Of a stretch of DNA of 64,000 nt, positions 11,443 to 22,000 are shown piece after piece. The notes under the pieces were generated by a model. That model ran no database searches. It was not told the origin of the DNA and saw only the letters and a list, made by a program, of their open reading frames with translations. Origin of the DNA: Micropterix aruncella (Eukaryota > Arthropoda > Insecta > Lepidoptera > Micropterigidae); assembly GCA_944548615.1 (NCBI GenBank), contig OX155974.1, positions 3,038,001 through 3,102,000 of the forward strand, in the 5' to 3' direction. Each line of letters starts with the position of its first letter. The stretch's first letter is position 1. The translations under genes and the position numbers were made by a program.

Positions 11443-12175
11443 CAGGGTGGAGAAGGAAAGCAAGGAGTGTGGACTGCACATGAACCGCAGCAAGACCAAA
11501 CTCATGTTTGTGGACCGGGCTGGAACCATGCAACGCACCAACGAGCTGAGTGACCTTTAAGCTGTGAGAGCCTTTGTCTATCTGGGCTCCATGATATGCA
11601 ACGACGGAAACTGCGAAAAGGAGGTCTCACGCAGAAGCCAGATGGCAAGATCGGCCATGAGCAAGCTAGAAAGACTGTGGAAGAATCGGCGTATAAGTCA
11701 GCGGACTAAGGTCAGGCTGGTTCGAGCTCTGGTTTTCTCGATCTTTCCCTATGCATCGGAGACATGGACCCTGAAGGCTCGACGCACTAAAATCGATGCA
11801 CTGGAGATGTGGTGTTGGCGTAAAAAGCTAGGAATCCCATGGACAGCACGCCGCACCAATAAATCTGTCCTGGAAGAACTCGGCATCCAAGTGAGACTCT
11901 CCACCGTATGCATGAGAAGAGTCCTGCAGTTCTTCGGTCATGTTGCCAGGAGAAACCCAGAGAATCTGAAAAAAATGCTTTCCGGAGGTCGAGTGGAGGA
12001 AAGAAGAACAGAGCCAGATCACCGGCCAGATGGAACGACCTCATCAAAGAAGTTACAAAAGGGTCAATACAATCTGCGAACCGCCATGCAGAAGACAGGT
12101 CGAAGTGGAGGAGCCTCGTAGGCAAACTGTTGTCTAGTGGCCACGATCCTCAGTAATGAGGGAACGACGGAGAAG
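11443..12175 (+). pseudogene. RTE-type LINE, 3' part, broken
   Basis: The translation shows the post-palm region of RTE elements: RSKTKLMFV, a stop, then FVYLGSMICNDGNCEKEVSR, TWTLKARRTKIDALEMWCWR and IPWTARRTN. The C-terminal DRSKWRSL block is in another frame (about 11990-12156), so one stop and one frameshift have accumulated. The catalytic palm is not present. The tail GAACGACGGAGAAGAAGA follows. Confidence 0.8.
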
Positions 12176-12294
12176 AAGATACCAGTATTATCAGAGTTTT
12201 ATTTCACATACCATGTTACTCAATAAAGAAACGGAAAACATGCATATATGAACCCTAAACATATTACAATCCCTTTTTTTTCTAGGCAGTTGTG

Positions 12295-12440
12295 TGAAAA
12301 AAATATTTTCTGCAATGTTTTATGGTATTAATATTATTAATTTTAAATAGTATTTTTGCTATTATATCAAAATCTGATCAACGCCATCCAATAATTTGAA
12401 TTTCGTCTGACGTTCAGTTTAACAAATGGAGTTTAAAGCG
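12295..12440 (+). repeat. Third, diverged copy of the zinc-finger module's 3' flank
   Basis: CTGCAATGTTTTATGGTA and AATTTCGTCTGACGTTCAGT match 56388-56560 and, inverted, about 4700-4900, with many differences. The zinc-finger frame itself is absent here. Confidence 0.6.
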
Positions 12441-12960
12441 ATGAGAAATTGGTACCATTTTCGCCTCCAACACTTCTGCCTGGTATTTTAGTGCATTTAT
12501 ATTGCCATATATGACTGGGAGACGTCTAACATTATGTCTATTAACAACCCACACCAATGCACTCACGGGATTGTCATGGTGGCCGTAGTACACTTCGGCT
12601 AAAGATCTTCACCGGGTCGGCGATGAACAAACTTCATTCCATCACTGTCGACAGTGATTTATAAATACACATTTTCGTATTTGCCTCTGTATTTGGTTAA
12701 GGTACGGTTTCTTTCTTAGTACCCTCGCTCGAAGGCAATTGTCACTTTAACGGTTCGGTTAACAATTTGCACACCAAACGTTTTTGGAATGTTGATGATA
12801 TCCTTTGTTAATCTACGAAGGTCTTAAAAGACAGCCGATAGATTCTATGCACATCGGAAGTATTAGAGACAAAATTGGTACCGATCAGTGGGGATTTGTT
12901 TCAAGGAGACCATCAGAGATGCATCTTCTAGCAGCATGTAGCGCTATGTCACGCTGCCAA
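12438..12960 (-). pseudogene. Tc1/mariner transposase relic
   Basis: On the minus strand, fragments in shifting frames resemble the central Tc1/mariner catalytic region: an HRR-type block, PVSALVWVVNRHNVRRLPVI, then YGNINALKYQAEVLEAKMVP. In intact family members this segment lies between the first and second catalytic aspartates. Stops and frameshifts are frequent; no terminal repeats were found. Confidence 0.5.
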
Positions 12961-13575
12961 AAGTACCATAAATAGATATAGATATAGATACATTATGTTG
13001 TATATTATATATATTTATATTAACTACACTTTTACAATGTATTATTACCTTATCGTATTATTTATATTAATTTATTTTTTGTGCATGTACGTATATATGT
13101 ATGTATGTTATATATCATATCATACATATAGGTATCTAAAATACATCAACATAATGTGGCTTCCCTATCCCTTTCCCCTTACCTGCATTTTTTCTTTGCT
13201 CCTTGCGCTGTAACAAAAGATTTAGTTTAATTGTGAAAACTTTTAGGGCTCCCTTCCGAGTTGACGCCACTAAAAATTTAGGTATTTTTGCAATGCCATG
13301 CGCCCGCACGCTTTTGATGTATACATAAAGATGTATAGGTATACCGCGGCGACAAGGGAATACGGCCCACCGTTTGCAGTGGCCAATTACGAATGACGAT
13401 TTCGGCTTCGCGCGTCGTCTAATATAGTCGATTTGGCTTTTAATTATAATATAAAAAATACGTGTGGCACTCGGGGACTGCCGCGGTAAAGCTATTGCAT
13501 AGCATTTTTAACAACTTATGCAATTATAATTATTTATTTATTTTATTTATTTTATTTTTCTGATATCAGATAACT

Positions 13576-13669
13576 GCGCTCTATCGGAAAACGTTGAAAT
13601 CATTCCGAATCATTTGCGGCTGCGGTAGCAAATGATTCGGAATAATTTAAACGTCTTCCGATAGAGCGC
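13576..13669. repeat. Large palindrome: 42-bp arms, 10-bp loop
   Basis: The left arm 13576-13617 (starts GCGCTCTATCGG) pairs with 13628-13669 with only three mismatches, around loop GGCTGCGGTA. Short palindromic motifs of the form AGCTATTGCATAGC lie about 90 bp upstream and 370 bp downstream (13491 and 14042), so this may be the core of a foldback element. Confidence 0.85.
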
Positions 13670-14829
13670 CGCGCACGAATTTTTTATTCTATAAAGCAAG
13701 AAAAAAACAGATTATTCGAAAAAAATCGTAGATAAAAAGATAGATAATTAAATTATCTTTAAAATGGTGCAGGTTTCATAATAATACGCCAGATAGTATT
13801 TGCGTAGTAGTCGTTTTTGTGTTCGGTTAGACCTAATTTCACAAATTAATTACACTATGTAATATAAACAAAATCTAAAATATTCATAGCTAAGAATATT
13901 AGGAAAATGTTCTTGTTTAACATATATTTTTTTCGAATCGTAAGCAGTATTCGTTTAGACGTAATTATCAGTTTAAAATCATTAATTTTCGTTAAGAAAT
14001 TTCTTCATTCGGTCGCCGCGCTGGCCTAGGCCCGCGATAAAAGCTATGCAATAGCTTAATAAATTATCAAATGAATAGTTTTTATAAAGTAAAAATCAGA
14101 TTATAATAGTAAAATAACTCAAGATCACTGTATTATTTTTTATATCACTCAAAAGTATCTTTAATAAATAGAAAAAAAAATAATGTTTGGCCATAACATT
14201 TCTGGAAATGACGTAATTTCAAACATTTTTTTCTTTTGTTTTTTCTATGGAAGTTCCAGAAATTGTCTTGGTACAATGCAAATAGACAATACGCTGGTGT
14301 GAATAGTATTTTTTAATATTGAGAATCATTTCTAGGTTTTTCAAAAACTGAAGACAAATCTCGCTCGTTTTTATTTTTTTGGAAAACAGTAACAGAATAA
14401 AGATAATTTACAATTAACTTGGAAATAATTTACCAATTTCGTTTTACCGAAATGATAGCTTAAGGACCGGGTTTTTAAAATCCGGCATAATTGTATTAAA
14501 ATTCTTTTTCGTGTTCTCACAACCAGGCCACAAAATTATGCTTCATATAGCTTTTGACCGACACGGCCTCTTAATTGGCCTTAGATTCGTATAATATGTG
14601 TTAGCATTAAGTATAAAACGCTGTGTTTTCCGTAAAATGAAATAAATTTAAAAAAAGTTTTTCAGTTATCGTCATGTCACTGACGTGCGTGGCAAGGAAG
14701 TAGATTTGAAAGTAGATCGAGATGTTCGACGTTGATATTGTCAACTCTTAAGGCCTTGACATCTATTTCAAGGCGTCTCCAAGGCTATCAGTGAACAGTT
14801 CCATGGAGAAAACATCTGCCAATATTTTG
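13670..14829. other. AT-rich stretch without a gene
   Basis: No credible frame or transposon domain was seen. It ends in a (TAA)n run at 14829-14858, which belongs to the following LINE tail. Confidence 0.4.
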
Positions 14830-15450
14830 GTATATAATAATAATAATAATAATAATAATTAAACGCTTTATTTGCTTTAACAAAACGGGGAGCTTATTGC
14901 CTAAAAGCAATATCTTACAGCTAACCTTAACCTAGTGGAATAACATGTTATGCGGTAAAAATAAACTAATAAATTAAATTTAATCATTTAAATTCAGCAG
15001 GGAAACAAAACAATAAATTTAAGAAAAAAAAAAACAAACAATAAACCTATAATGACGCAAGGGACGCAATAGGCAGGAAAAAATAGGGAAAAATAAGGAA
15101 AAGTTTATGAGCGTGGGTTCAAGTGTTCTTTGAGCCTGCGTTTGAAGCAATACAAACTAGGTGCTATCCTTATACGCGAGGGTAAAGCATTCCAGAGACG
15201 GGCTCCACGTACAGAGAAAGAGTGCGAGAAGAAATCACTACTGTGACTAGGGATCGAGAGCAGTAGGTTGTCTTCAGATCTCAGAGGGCGCCCGTGAGAA
15301 GATAGAGGTTTGAACCTACTTATAAGATATTTCGGAGCGGCCCCCTTCAGGATTCTGAAGAGCAAACCTAGGACTCTCGTATATCTCCTTTCTCGGGTCG
15401 TCAGCCAGTGAAGTCTCCTTCTGTACTCCGTAATATGGTCAAACTTTCGT
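14830..15450 (-). pseudogene. CR1/L2-like LINE 3' end
   Basis: On the minus strand a frame from about 15450 reads DHITEYRRRLHWLTTRERR and continues through FRILKGAAPKYLISRF and FSVRGARLWNALPSRIR to a stop at 15105. This is the characteristic C-terminus of CR1/L2-group LINE polyproteins. The 3' untranslated part ends in a (TTA)n tail at 14830-14860. The catalytic region is absent. Confidence 0.75.
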
Positions 15451-15800
15451 AGGTCATAAATGAATCGAATATAATATAATCGTATATAATATAACTATAT
15501 ATCTTGGACTGTCATTGAGGCGGCTTCCTATGAAAAGAAGCACCTAAATGTAACGACATTGCAATGCTATACTATAATTACTGTAATAAATTTAAAGCTG
15601 CTCAGGTTTTCGCGCCATCAAAAGTCCTGTGTGGAATTCTGAACTACCATAACTAATAATATATTGACGCCGTATTGGCTAAGGGCACTTGCAATAACGC
15701 AGCAGTTAAATTCTGACGCGTTTAAACAACCTTAGTTAAAGTTTTAACTTTTAAAGCTCTGAAGAACCTTCTTTTTGCCTCTGGGGTTATTTTTATATTG
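15451..15800. other. Unassigned stretch
   Basis: No frame or repeat recognised beyond short AT-rich runs. Confidence 0.35.
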
Positions 15801-15808
15801 CTTTCAGC

Positions 15809-16705
15809 CAGTGGCGGCGCTAGGCGTCGGCGACGCCGGCGACCGCCGACGGCCTCGCACCTGAGGGGACCTCGCAAAAGTTTAACAAATTATTTAAATT
15901 TTATTTATTTATTCTTATTTATTTTCATACACTTGCGTGAGTGAAGTGAGTGAGTAGTACTTTAGGGGTATTATCCAGAGTCCTCTGGCAACACTATGAA
16001 AGTTCGCGCGCGAGAAAACAATGATAGGTGCTATTATAGTCGTCACCGAATGTCGATTTAAAGCGCTCAATGAATATTTTGAACAATTTGATTTTATTTA
16101 TGATATCAGTTATTTGAAATCGATATCAAAAGAGGACCTTCTCAAGCATTGTAATGATTTAGGTACAATACTGCGGTAAGGCGACGGCGAAAACAGTGAC
16201 ATACAGCCTTTCGAGCTATATGAAGAGCTACAGCTTTTAAAAGCAAATTCGCTTGACTCTGTCAACGACGCTAAACAACTCATTCAGTACATTTTAGAAA
16301 ATAATTTGGAAGAAATATATCCAAATGTTTGCAAAGCAATTAGAATCATGCTCACAGTTCCCGTCAGTACCTACAGCTTCCGCTGAGAGAAGCTTCTCAA
16401 AGTTAAAATTGATTAAGACCTACTTGAGAAGCACGATGACCCAAGAGAGGCTATCTGCGTTATCAATTCTATCAATTGAAGCTGAAATAGTGGCTAGTAT
16501 TACCTAGTTATAACATAATCCTGAAAAAGTTCAGTGAGGCCAAACGCCGAAAAGTAATAAAAAACAATAAAACTCGTTTACTCATACATTAATTTCACTA
16601 TAATTCGGCTCATGTAATCTAACGCTTTCTTTTTGACTGGGAAATAAAAAAGGCCTCGCGAACCTAATTTCGCCGACGTCCAAGTGTGGTCTAGCGCCGC
16701 CACTG
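15809..16705 (+). mobile_element. hAT element with 8-bp target duplication, transposase decayed
   Basis: The ends are CAGTGGCGGCGCTAGGCG and, inverted, CAGTGGCGGCGCTAGACC. The flanks are identical 8-mers, CTTTCAGC (15801-15808 and 16706-16713). Inside, a plus-strand frame (about 16050-16345, one stop) and a second frame (16325-16507) together give the C-terminal hAT dimerisation region, with TASAERSFSKLKLIKTYLR. The N-terminal and catalytic parts are gone, so it depended on a transposase made elsewhere. Confidence 0.9.
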
Positions 16706-16790
16706 CTTTCAGCCGATGAGAGGAAATCTCGAGCTGTCTCTGGGTTAATTGGTCTGGGCGACCCTAACTGACGGTTCAACCCTTATGCCC

Positions 16791-17270
16791 CGGCTACACG
16801 CTCCGTCATGCCTGCGAGCATGAACGCACAAACCAAAGAACGTGCGAAAGGCGCGTGTGGCCGGCAAGACGGTAGCTCGCGCAGTCCCGGAAGAGCGGCT
16901 CGTGCAATCGTCGACATGTTGAAGATTTTGACCGCGCGGTTGTAGTTTGCACGGTTTTGCCTGAGCGTGTGGCCGGTCATCGAGCCGCTCTTGAATCCGC
17001 TCCTCAGTCCGGCAACGTTGTTTACGTTTCCAAAATTGTTATTTCAGAACGAGTTGTTTGTAAATATTCTGAATGGGTGATGTACGCGGTTATTCGAAGG
17101 AATTTTTGAGTCAATTCATGGAATTGTATCAATCATTTCCGGCATTGTGGAAAATAAAGAGCAAGGACTATTCCGACCGGAACAAAAAAAACCATGCGTA
17201 TCATGTAATGATTGAAAAATTAAAAGAGGTATGTAAATATTACTTAACACTTGAAATCGGCCGCTATTAA

Positions 17271-17283
<13 letters not shown>
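16791..17283 (+). mobile_element. Harbinger-like element fragment with MADF first exon (copy 1)
   Basis: Starts TTATGCCCCGGCTACACGC and is about 97% alike to 49032-49510. It holds an exon (17073-17228) whose product has MADF-type features (FLSQFMELYQSFPALW, SKDYSDRNKK), ending at a GTATGT donor. MADF domains bind DNA and occur as accessory proteins in some PIF/Harbinger-type elements. The second exon, present in copy 2 at 51808, is missing here because a (TA)n array and a Gypsy element follow. Confidence 0.7.

Positions 17284-17346
<63 letters not shown>
17272..17346. repeat. (TA)n microsatellite
   Basis: Uninterrupted TA repeat in the intron of the MADF repeat, directly abutting the Gypsy 3' LTR. 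Confidence 0.95.
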
Positions 17347-17349
<3 letters not shown>

Positions 17350-17981
17350 CGCGGTTCTTTAGTGTGTTGAAGAACGTGATGAAAACCGCGATAAAATGTT
17401 GTGTTAAAAATATATTTTTCCTTTTACAAAATGTACATTGATAACGTTGATATCGAGTGCGTAATTTATTTCACTAGAATGAATTTGACCTACATTATCT
17501 GGTTCTATTTATATCCCACGGCCAGCGACCTCGTCTCGCTCGCCTATCGTTTGCTCGCTCCCCCTCCGCTTGCTCTTCTCTGTCGCGCCCGCCCGCCGCG
17601 CGCGCCGTCTGGCAGGCGGCCGCTGTATAGGACAGTGTGGCGTCCGTCACTGTTTTGTTCGGTCGTGTTTCGCGGTCGCTCCCTGCTCGCCGCCCGATGC
17701 GTCTATATATTTTCCGATGCTCGTTTTCAGGACCTTGCCGAAGTCTGGGGGTTTTCTTCCAGCTAATTTCCTTTCCTCTTATCCCTGTCTGTATGGTTCC
17801 TTTCTCCTTCTCTCTGTCTCTCTCCCTCCGTATAGCGTTGTCTCGCTCGCTCTGTTTATAAACACGGCTAACGTATATACTGGGCTCCGTCGTGTCCACT
17901 CGCCATTCTTCTGTTGCCCGTGGCGCTGCACGGACGCCTCGCCCCTCCACTCTTCCTTCTACTGTTTTTAGCGTCGCTACA
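17347..17981 (-). repeat. Gypsy 3' LTR
   Basis: 635 bp; on the minus strand it starts TGTAGCGACGCT and ends CCGCGAAA. The pol frame continues 487 bases into it. AATAAA lies near 17465-17470 on the minus strand. Confidence 0.92.
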
Positions 17982-20900
17982 TCATTCCCCTCTTTGGAAG
18001 GACGACAGGCCGTCGTGTGTCGTTGCCCCGGAGGTCGAACCGTTCTTCCGTATCTGGTCTTGTATTGCTGTGGTCCTTGTTGGTTGTTGTTCGCGGGCGC
18101 CGCCCCCCTGGGCTCCTCCCTGTCTGTTTCCTGCTCGTTCTTGTTACTGTTTGCCACGCCGTAGCAGGGTTTTAAACGATCAATCGAGATGGTAACTTTG
18201 GCTCTGTCCTGTTCAATGTCGAATGTCTTATCTCGCCGCCTCAACACCTTATATGGCCCTCTATACGGGTTTTGCAGTGGTCTCTTCACCGTGTCGTCTC
18301 TCACAAATACGTGCGTTGTCTCCTTTAGATCTCGATGTACGAAAATGTTATTGTGGTGTTCTCGTTCTCTTCGCGGTCTGTGCGCCTCGAATGTCTCTCT
18401 CATTTGCTGCACAGTTTCTGGTATCGTTTTTGTAGTTTGTTTTTCAAAAAAATCTCCTGGGAGCCTGAGTGTTGTCCCGTACAGTAATTCAGCTGGGCTG
18501 ATCCCGTAGTCTTCTTTAATAGCTGCTCGTAATCCCATTAATACGGTAGGCAATTCTCTAACCCAGTTCGCTGTTTTTAGTCGCGCTCTTAATGCTGCTT
18601 TTAGGGATCTATGCCATCTTTCTATCATCCCATTCGCCTGGGGGTGATACGCCGTGGTATGTATTTTTTTTACTCCCAGTATCTGTGTCAAGGCTGTGAA
18701 TAATGTGGACTCGAACTGCCTTCCCTGGTCAGTGGTAATCCGTATCGGTGCTCCGAATCGCGCAATCCATCCTTCGTAGAAAACCTGCGCTACCGTTTCT
18801 GCGCTTATATCTTTGACGGGGATACATTCGACCCACTTTGTTGCCCTGTCGATCATGGTTATGAGGTACCGGTAATCTTCTGCTATTCCCAAGGGTCCGA
18901 CGATGTCTACATGTACGTGTTCCAATCGTCCTGCCTCCATGAATGCCCCTATGGGCGCGCGCGTATGTCTATGTATCTTTGCCCGTTGACAAGCGATGCA
19001 TGTTTTTGCATATTCCGCGCTCTCCTTATTCATCCTTGGCCAAAAATAACGTTCCGCTACCATTTTTCTTGTCGCTCGGATGCCGGGATGACTGATGTCG
19101 TGTACCAATTTTATTGCTTTTATCCGCAGTGCTGGCGTGATGTATGGCCTTGCTTTCTTGGTGGACACTTCGCACCATACTGGTTTGTCGCCTTTCTTTT
19201 CAAATTTTAAATTTTCTTGTTGCCTTATAGTTTTTAGCTCGGGATCTTCTGTCTGTTGCGCCGCCAGTTCTTCGTAGTCGAACGTGTTTGGGCAGTCGAT
19301 TTCTGCTATCCTCGAGAGCGCGTCGGCCACGACGTTTGCTTTTCCCGGCAGGTACTCTATCGTGCTTGCAAATTGCGAAATATACGACGTATGACGAATT
19401 CGCATGGGCGTTTCCGTGATAGAGTCGTCGTCCAATTTCCTGAGAGCGTGAATTAGTGGCTTGTGATCCGTGAATATCGTCAGCTCACGCCCCTCTACCA
19501 TCTTCCGAAAGTGCCTCACCGATAAGTAGATTGCCAACAGCTCCCTATCGTAAGTTGCGTTATTTTGCTGCGCGTGCGACATCGCTTTCGAATAAAATCC
19601 TAACGGCAACCATTCTCCCCCTTTCTTTTGATGTAATGCCGCTCCTACGCAGGTATTTGATGCATCTGTCATTATTGCCAATGGTGCATGCGCCGACGGA
19701 TGCGCTAAAATTACCGCTTCCTCAACGCTATCCCGGCATTTCTCGAATGCTTCTGTGGTTTCTGCTGTCCATGGAATTGGCGTGCGATCATTCTTTTTTG
19801 CTCCTTGTAGGAACTTGTTTAATTTTTCTTGGTATTGAGCAGCTTTTGGGATGCTATTTCTATAGAAATTGATCATTCCTAGGAATCTCCGTAACTGTTG
19901 AACGTCTGTTGGCTTCGGGTATTTTTTTATCGCCTCTACCTTGTCCGCTTTCGGTCGTATTCCAGTAGCATTCACGGTGTATCCTAGGAAGTCTAGCTCG
20001 GTTCTTCCTACGTGGCATTTGTCTACGTTGATCGTGATTCCATGCGCGTCTAATCTCCCGAGCGTTTCTCTTATGTGTCTCGCGTGAGCTTCTTCATTTT
20101 CTGAGGCTATTAAAATGTCGTCGATATACACGAATATGAACGGTAAGCCCCTCAGTACCTGACTCATAAAACGCTGCATCGTCTGTGCTCCGTTTCGGAG
20201 TCCGAAGCTCATTCTGCACATCTCAAAAAGGCCGAAGGGAGTGGTGATGGCTGTTTTTTCCATGTCTTCTTTTCTTACCGGTATTTGTGTGTATGCCTTT
20301 ACCAAATCTAACGATGTGAAAATGGTGTTATTTTCCAGCGAGTGCGTGAAGTCCTGTAGTCTCGGGATAGTATATCGATCTGGTACGGTGATACTGTTGA
20401 GCCTCCTATAATCTCCACATGGTCGGAATTCTCCGTTTGCTTTGGGGACCAAATGTAGCGGGCTCGCCCATTGGCTCTTCGACGGTCGGCAGACTCCGGC
20501 TGCAATCATTTCGTCGAATATCTTCTTTGCAGCTGCGTATCTTTCTGGATTAAGTGGCCGCGGTCTGGCGAACACCGGTGGACCTTCCGTTTCAATGTGG
20601 TGTTCCACCTGGTGTTTCGGTTGTCTCGGCTGAGATGTTGTTGATGTAATATTTTGAAACTCGTCGAATATTCTTTGGTAATTCGGCGATTGTTTGATGG
20701 CCTGGATGGATAGTGCCCGTGCTTCTGCCGTGTGTGAGTTTGGCGAGATTAATTTTTTTTGGAATAGGTCGACTAATAGTCGGTGTTTCGCCAAAAAATC
20801 TGCTCCTATAATGGGCTGCTGTACATCCGCAATTATGAAGATGGCCGCCAATGGATTTTCTAGGCCGATGTTTAGTGTCATCGCCTTTCTTCCGTATGTG

Positions 20901-21115
20901 GCAATGGTAGTACCGTTGGCCGCTCGCAGCCTGAGGTCCGCTCTTCTGCCATTGTCGAATTTCCTTCTTGGAAGGACGCTGACATTTGCGCCAGTATCGA
21001 CCAAGAAAAGTGCGTTGGTGTTGCGGTCTCGAACGTATAAGCGGTTTGTGTCGTCGGCGCCAAGTTGATCTACCCCCGGCGCCTCTAGTAGTTTTCCGCA
21101 TGATTCCTCTGCTTC
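17495..21115 (-). CDS. Gypsy pol: protease, reverse transcriptase, RNase H, integrase
   Basis: The frame opens after a stop at 21116 and is uninterrupted; the first ATG is at 21004, inside the protease. Counting from that ATG: protease VDTGANVSVLP (2-12), reverse transcriptase with SLDLVKAYTQIP (about 231) and YIDDILIA (293-300), RNase H with TDASN (446) and TDHKP (512). The integrase has a zinc site H635, H639, C669, C672 and catalytic D700, D759, E795. The protein copies element RNA to DNA and inserts it. Its basic, arginine-rich C-terminus (about 160 residues) is encoded by the U3 of the 3' LTR, the stop lying at the end of U3. All catalytic residues expected for the family are present. 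Expression needs a -1 shift from gag. Confidence 0.95.
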   Translation of the reverse strand, partial: EAEESCGKLLEAPGVDQLGADDTNRLYVRDRNTNALFLVDTGANVSVLPRRKFDNGRRADLRLRAANGTTIATYGRKAMTLNIGLENPLAAIFIIADVQQPIIGADFLAKHRLLVDLFQKKLISPNSHTAEARALSIQAIKQSPNYQRIFDEFQNITSTTSQPRQPKHQVEHHIETEGPPVFARPRPLNPERYAAAKKIFDEMIAAGVCRPSKSQWASPLHLVPKANGEFRPCGDYRRLNSITVPDRYTIPRLQDFTHSLENNTIFTSLDLVKAYTQIPVRKEDMEKTAITTPFGLFEMCRMSFGLRNGAQTMQRFMSQVLRGLPFIFVYIDDILIASENEEAHARHIRETLGRLDAHGITINVDKCHVGRTELDFLGYTVNATGIRPKADKVEAIKKYPKPTDVQQLRRFLGMINFYRNSIPKAAQYQEKLNKFLQGAKKNDRTPIPWTAETTEAFEKCRDSVEEAVILAHPSAHAPLAIMTDASNTCVGAALHQKKGGEWLPLGFYSKAMSHAQQNNATYDRELLAIYLSVRHFRKMVEGRELTIFTDHKPLIHALRKLDDDSITETPMRIRHTSYISQFASTIEYLPGKANVVADALSRIAEIDCPNTFDYEELAAQQTEDPELKTIRQQENLKFEKKGDKPVWCEVSTKKARPYITPALRIKAIKLVHDISHPGIRATRKMVAERYFWPRMNKESAEYAKTCIACQRAKIHRHTRAPIGAFMEAGRLEHVHVDIVGPLGIAEDYRYLITMIDRATKWVECIPVKDISAETVAQVFYEGWIARFGAPIRITTDQGRQFESTLFTALTQILGVKKIHTTAYHPQANGMIERWHRSLKAALRARLKTANWVRELPTVLMGLRAAIKEDYGISPAELLYGTTLRLPGDFFEKQTTKTIPETVQQMRETFEAHRPRREREHHNNIFVHRDLKETTHVFVRDDTVKRPLQNPYRGPYKVLRRRDKTFDIEQDRAKVTISIDRLKPCYGVANSNKNEQETDREEPRGAAPANNNQQGPQQYKTRYGRTVRPPGQRHTTACRPSKEGNDVATLKTVEGRVEGRGVRAAPRATEEWRVDTTEPSIYVSRVYKQSERDNAIRRERDREKEKGTIQTGIRGKEISWKKTPRLRQGPENEHRKIYRRIGRRAGSDRETRPNKTVTDATLSYTAAACQTARAAGGRDREEQAEGERANDRRARRGRWPWDINRTR
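17982..17995 (-). other. Gypsy polypurine tract
   Basis: AAAGAGGGGAATGA immediately precedes the 3' LTR on the minus strand, the position of the plus-strand DNA primer. Confidence 0.8.
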
Positions 21116-21873
21116 TTATAGTTGCATGGCTGTTGACACCTCCTTGCGGCGTCCCCGAAGCGTCTGTGGAAGTAGCAGATGGTTTGCTCCTTCTGACCTG
21201 CCGAGCTGCTTCCCGCGTTGTTCCGCTGCAACTTTGTTACTTGCTCCGCCAGATCCTTGAGCTGTTTTTTTATTGTGGTCATGTGGTCATGTGCTTCCGC
21301 CCGCGTATCGACTCGGTTCACTTCTTGCGTCTCCCTCGCCGTTGATTCCATCATTCGATCAGCTAAGTCTGCTAGGACGTCCAGGTTGCTCTCAGTATTT
21401 ATTGACAAGAACGTCCTAATCGTCGTAGGTAGATGGCCGAGCCACATCGCTTTAATGGTCTCATCGGGTATCTTCCCTCTGTTGAGTCCTTTCATTCGTC
21501 TCATTAACTGTGACGGCTTGTCGCTTCCCAGCTCAGTCTCGTGGAGTAATTTTTGCAGCTGTTGTGTTTCTGATTCCCCAAAAACGCTGATTAATCGGGT
21601 CTTGATCGCTTCGAACTTGTTGTGGGTAGGCGGTTGTAGCAGTAAGTCTCCTACCTCCCGCAGCGCCGTCCTATCTAACTGTGTGATTACACAGCTGAAT
21701 CTGTCTGCGTCGCTGCATTTCTGTGTTGCGAGCAGGATCTCCACGTGTGCGAACCATAGTCGTGGTTCCTGACGCCAGAACGTCGGTATCCTCGAGTTGA
21801 TGCTCAGCGGAGCGATGTCCTGCACTAGCCTGCTGCTTCCGGCCGTGTCGGTAGGAATGTCTTCTGTATTCAT
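21085..21873 (-). CDS. Gypsy gag (262 aa)
   Basis: Starts MNTEDIPTD. The first 150 residues match the capsid-like region of insect Gypsy gags (PTFWRQEPRLWFAHVE, LLQPPTHNKFEAIKTRLI). A helical segment follows, then the nucleic-acid-binding motif CYFHRRFGDAARRCQQPC near residues 233-250 in the CHCC arrangement. It assembles RNA-containing particles. It ends at a TAG that overlaps the pol frame by about 30 bases, pol lying in the -1 frame. GCGGAAAAC just before the stop (21091-21099) is a possible slip site, though not a canonical heptamer. Confidence 0.93.
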   Translation of the reverse strand: MNTEDIPTDTAGSSRLVQDIAPLSINSRIPTFWRQEPRLWFAHVEILLATQKCSDADRFSCVITQLDRTALREVGDLLLQPPTHNKFEAIKTRLISVFGESETQQLQKLLHETELGSDKPSQLMRRMKGLNRGKIPDETIKAMWLGHLPTTIRTFLSINTESNLDVLADLADRMMESTARETQEVNRVDTRAEAHDHMTTIKKQLKDLAEQVTKLQRNNAGSSSAGQKEQTICYFHRRFGDAARRCQQPCNYKKQRNHAENY

Positions 21874-21979
21874 TTTTTTAGGTTGCGAAAATCTTCAGGT
21901 TGTCCTGTTGGTCCGTTGAGAGTCTGACGAGTTGTAGACCTTGCTCGTTAGTCCGATTCAGGCGCGCCGTCGATCTTGC

Positions 21980-22000
21980 GTCCTTGTACGAGGTCACCCA
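21980..22000 (-). other. Gypsy candidate primer-binding site
   Basis: TGGGTGACCTCGTACAAGG follows the 5' LTR directly. The GGTGACC core resembles the complement of the tRNA-Trp 3' end used by CsRn1-type elements, but the match is partial. Confidence 0.4.

Noticed and set aside
11787..12125. A 112-codon minus-strand frame
   Set aside because: Shadow of the RTE LINE coding strand.
12995..13213. A Y/I-rich 72-codon frame
   Set aside because: Low-complexity TATA-type DNA.
17570..19872. Plus-strand frames opposite Gypsy pol and LTR, considered as an antisense or envelope gene
   Set aside because: Antisense shadows; no signal peptide, fusion motif or membrane anchor in a consistent frame.
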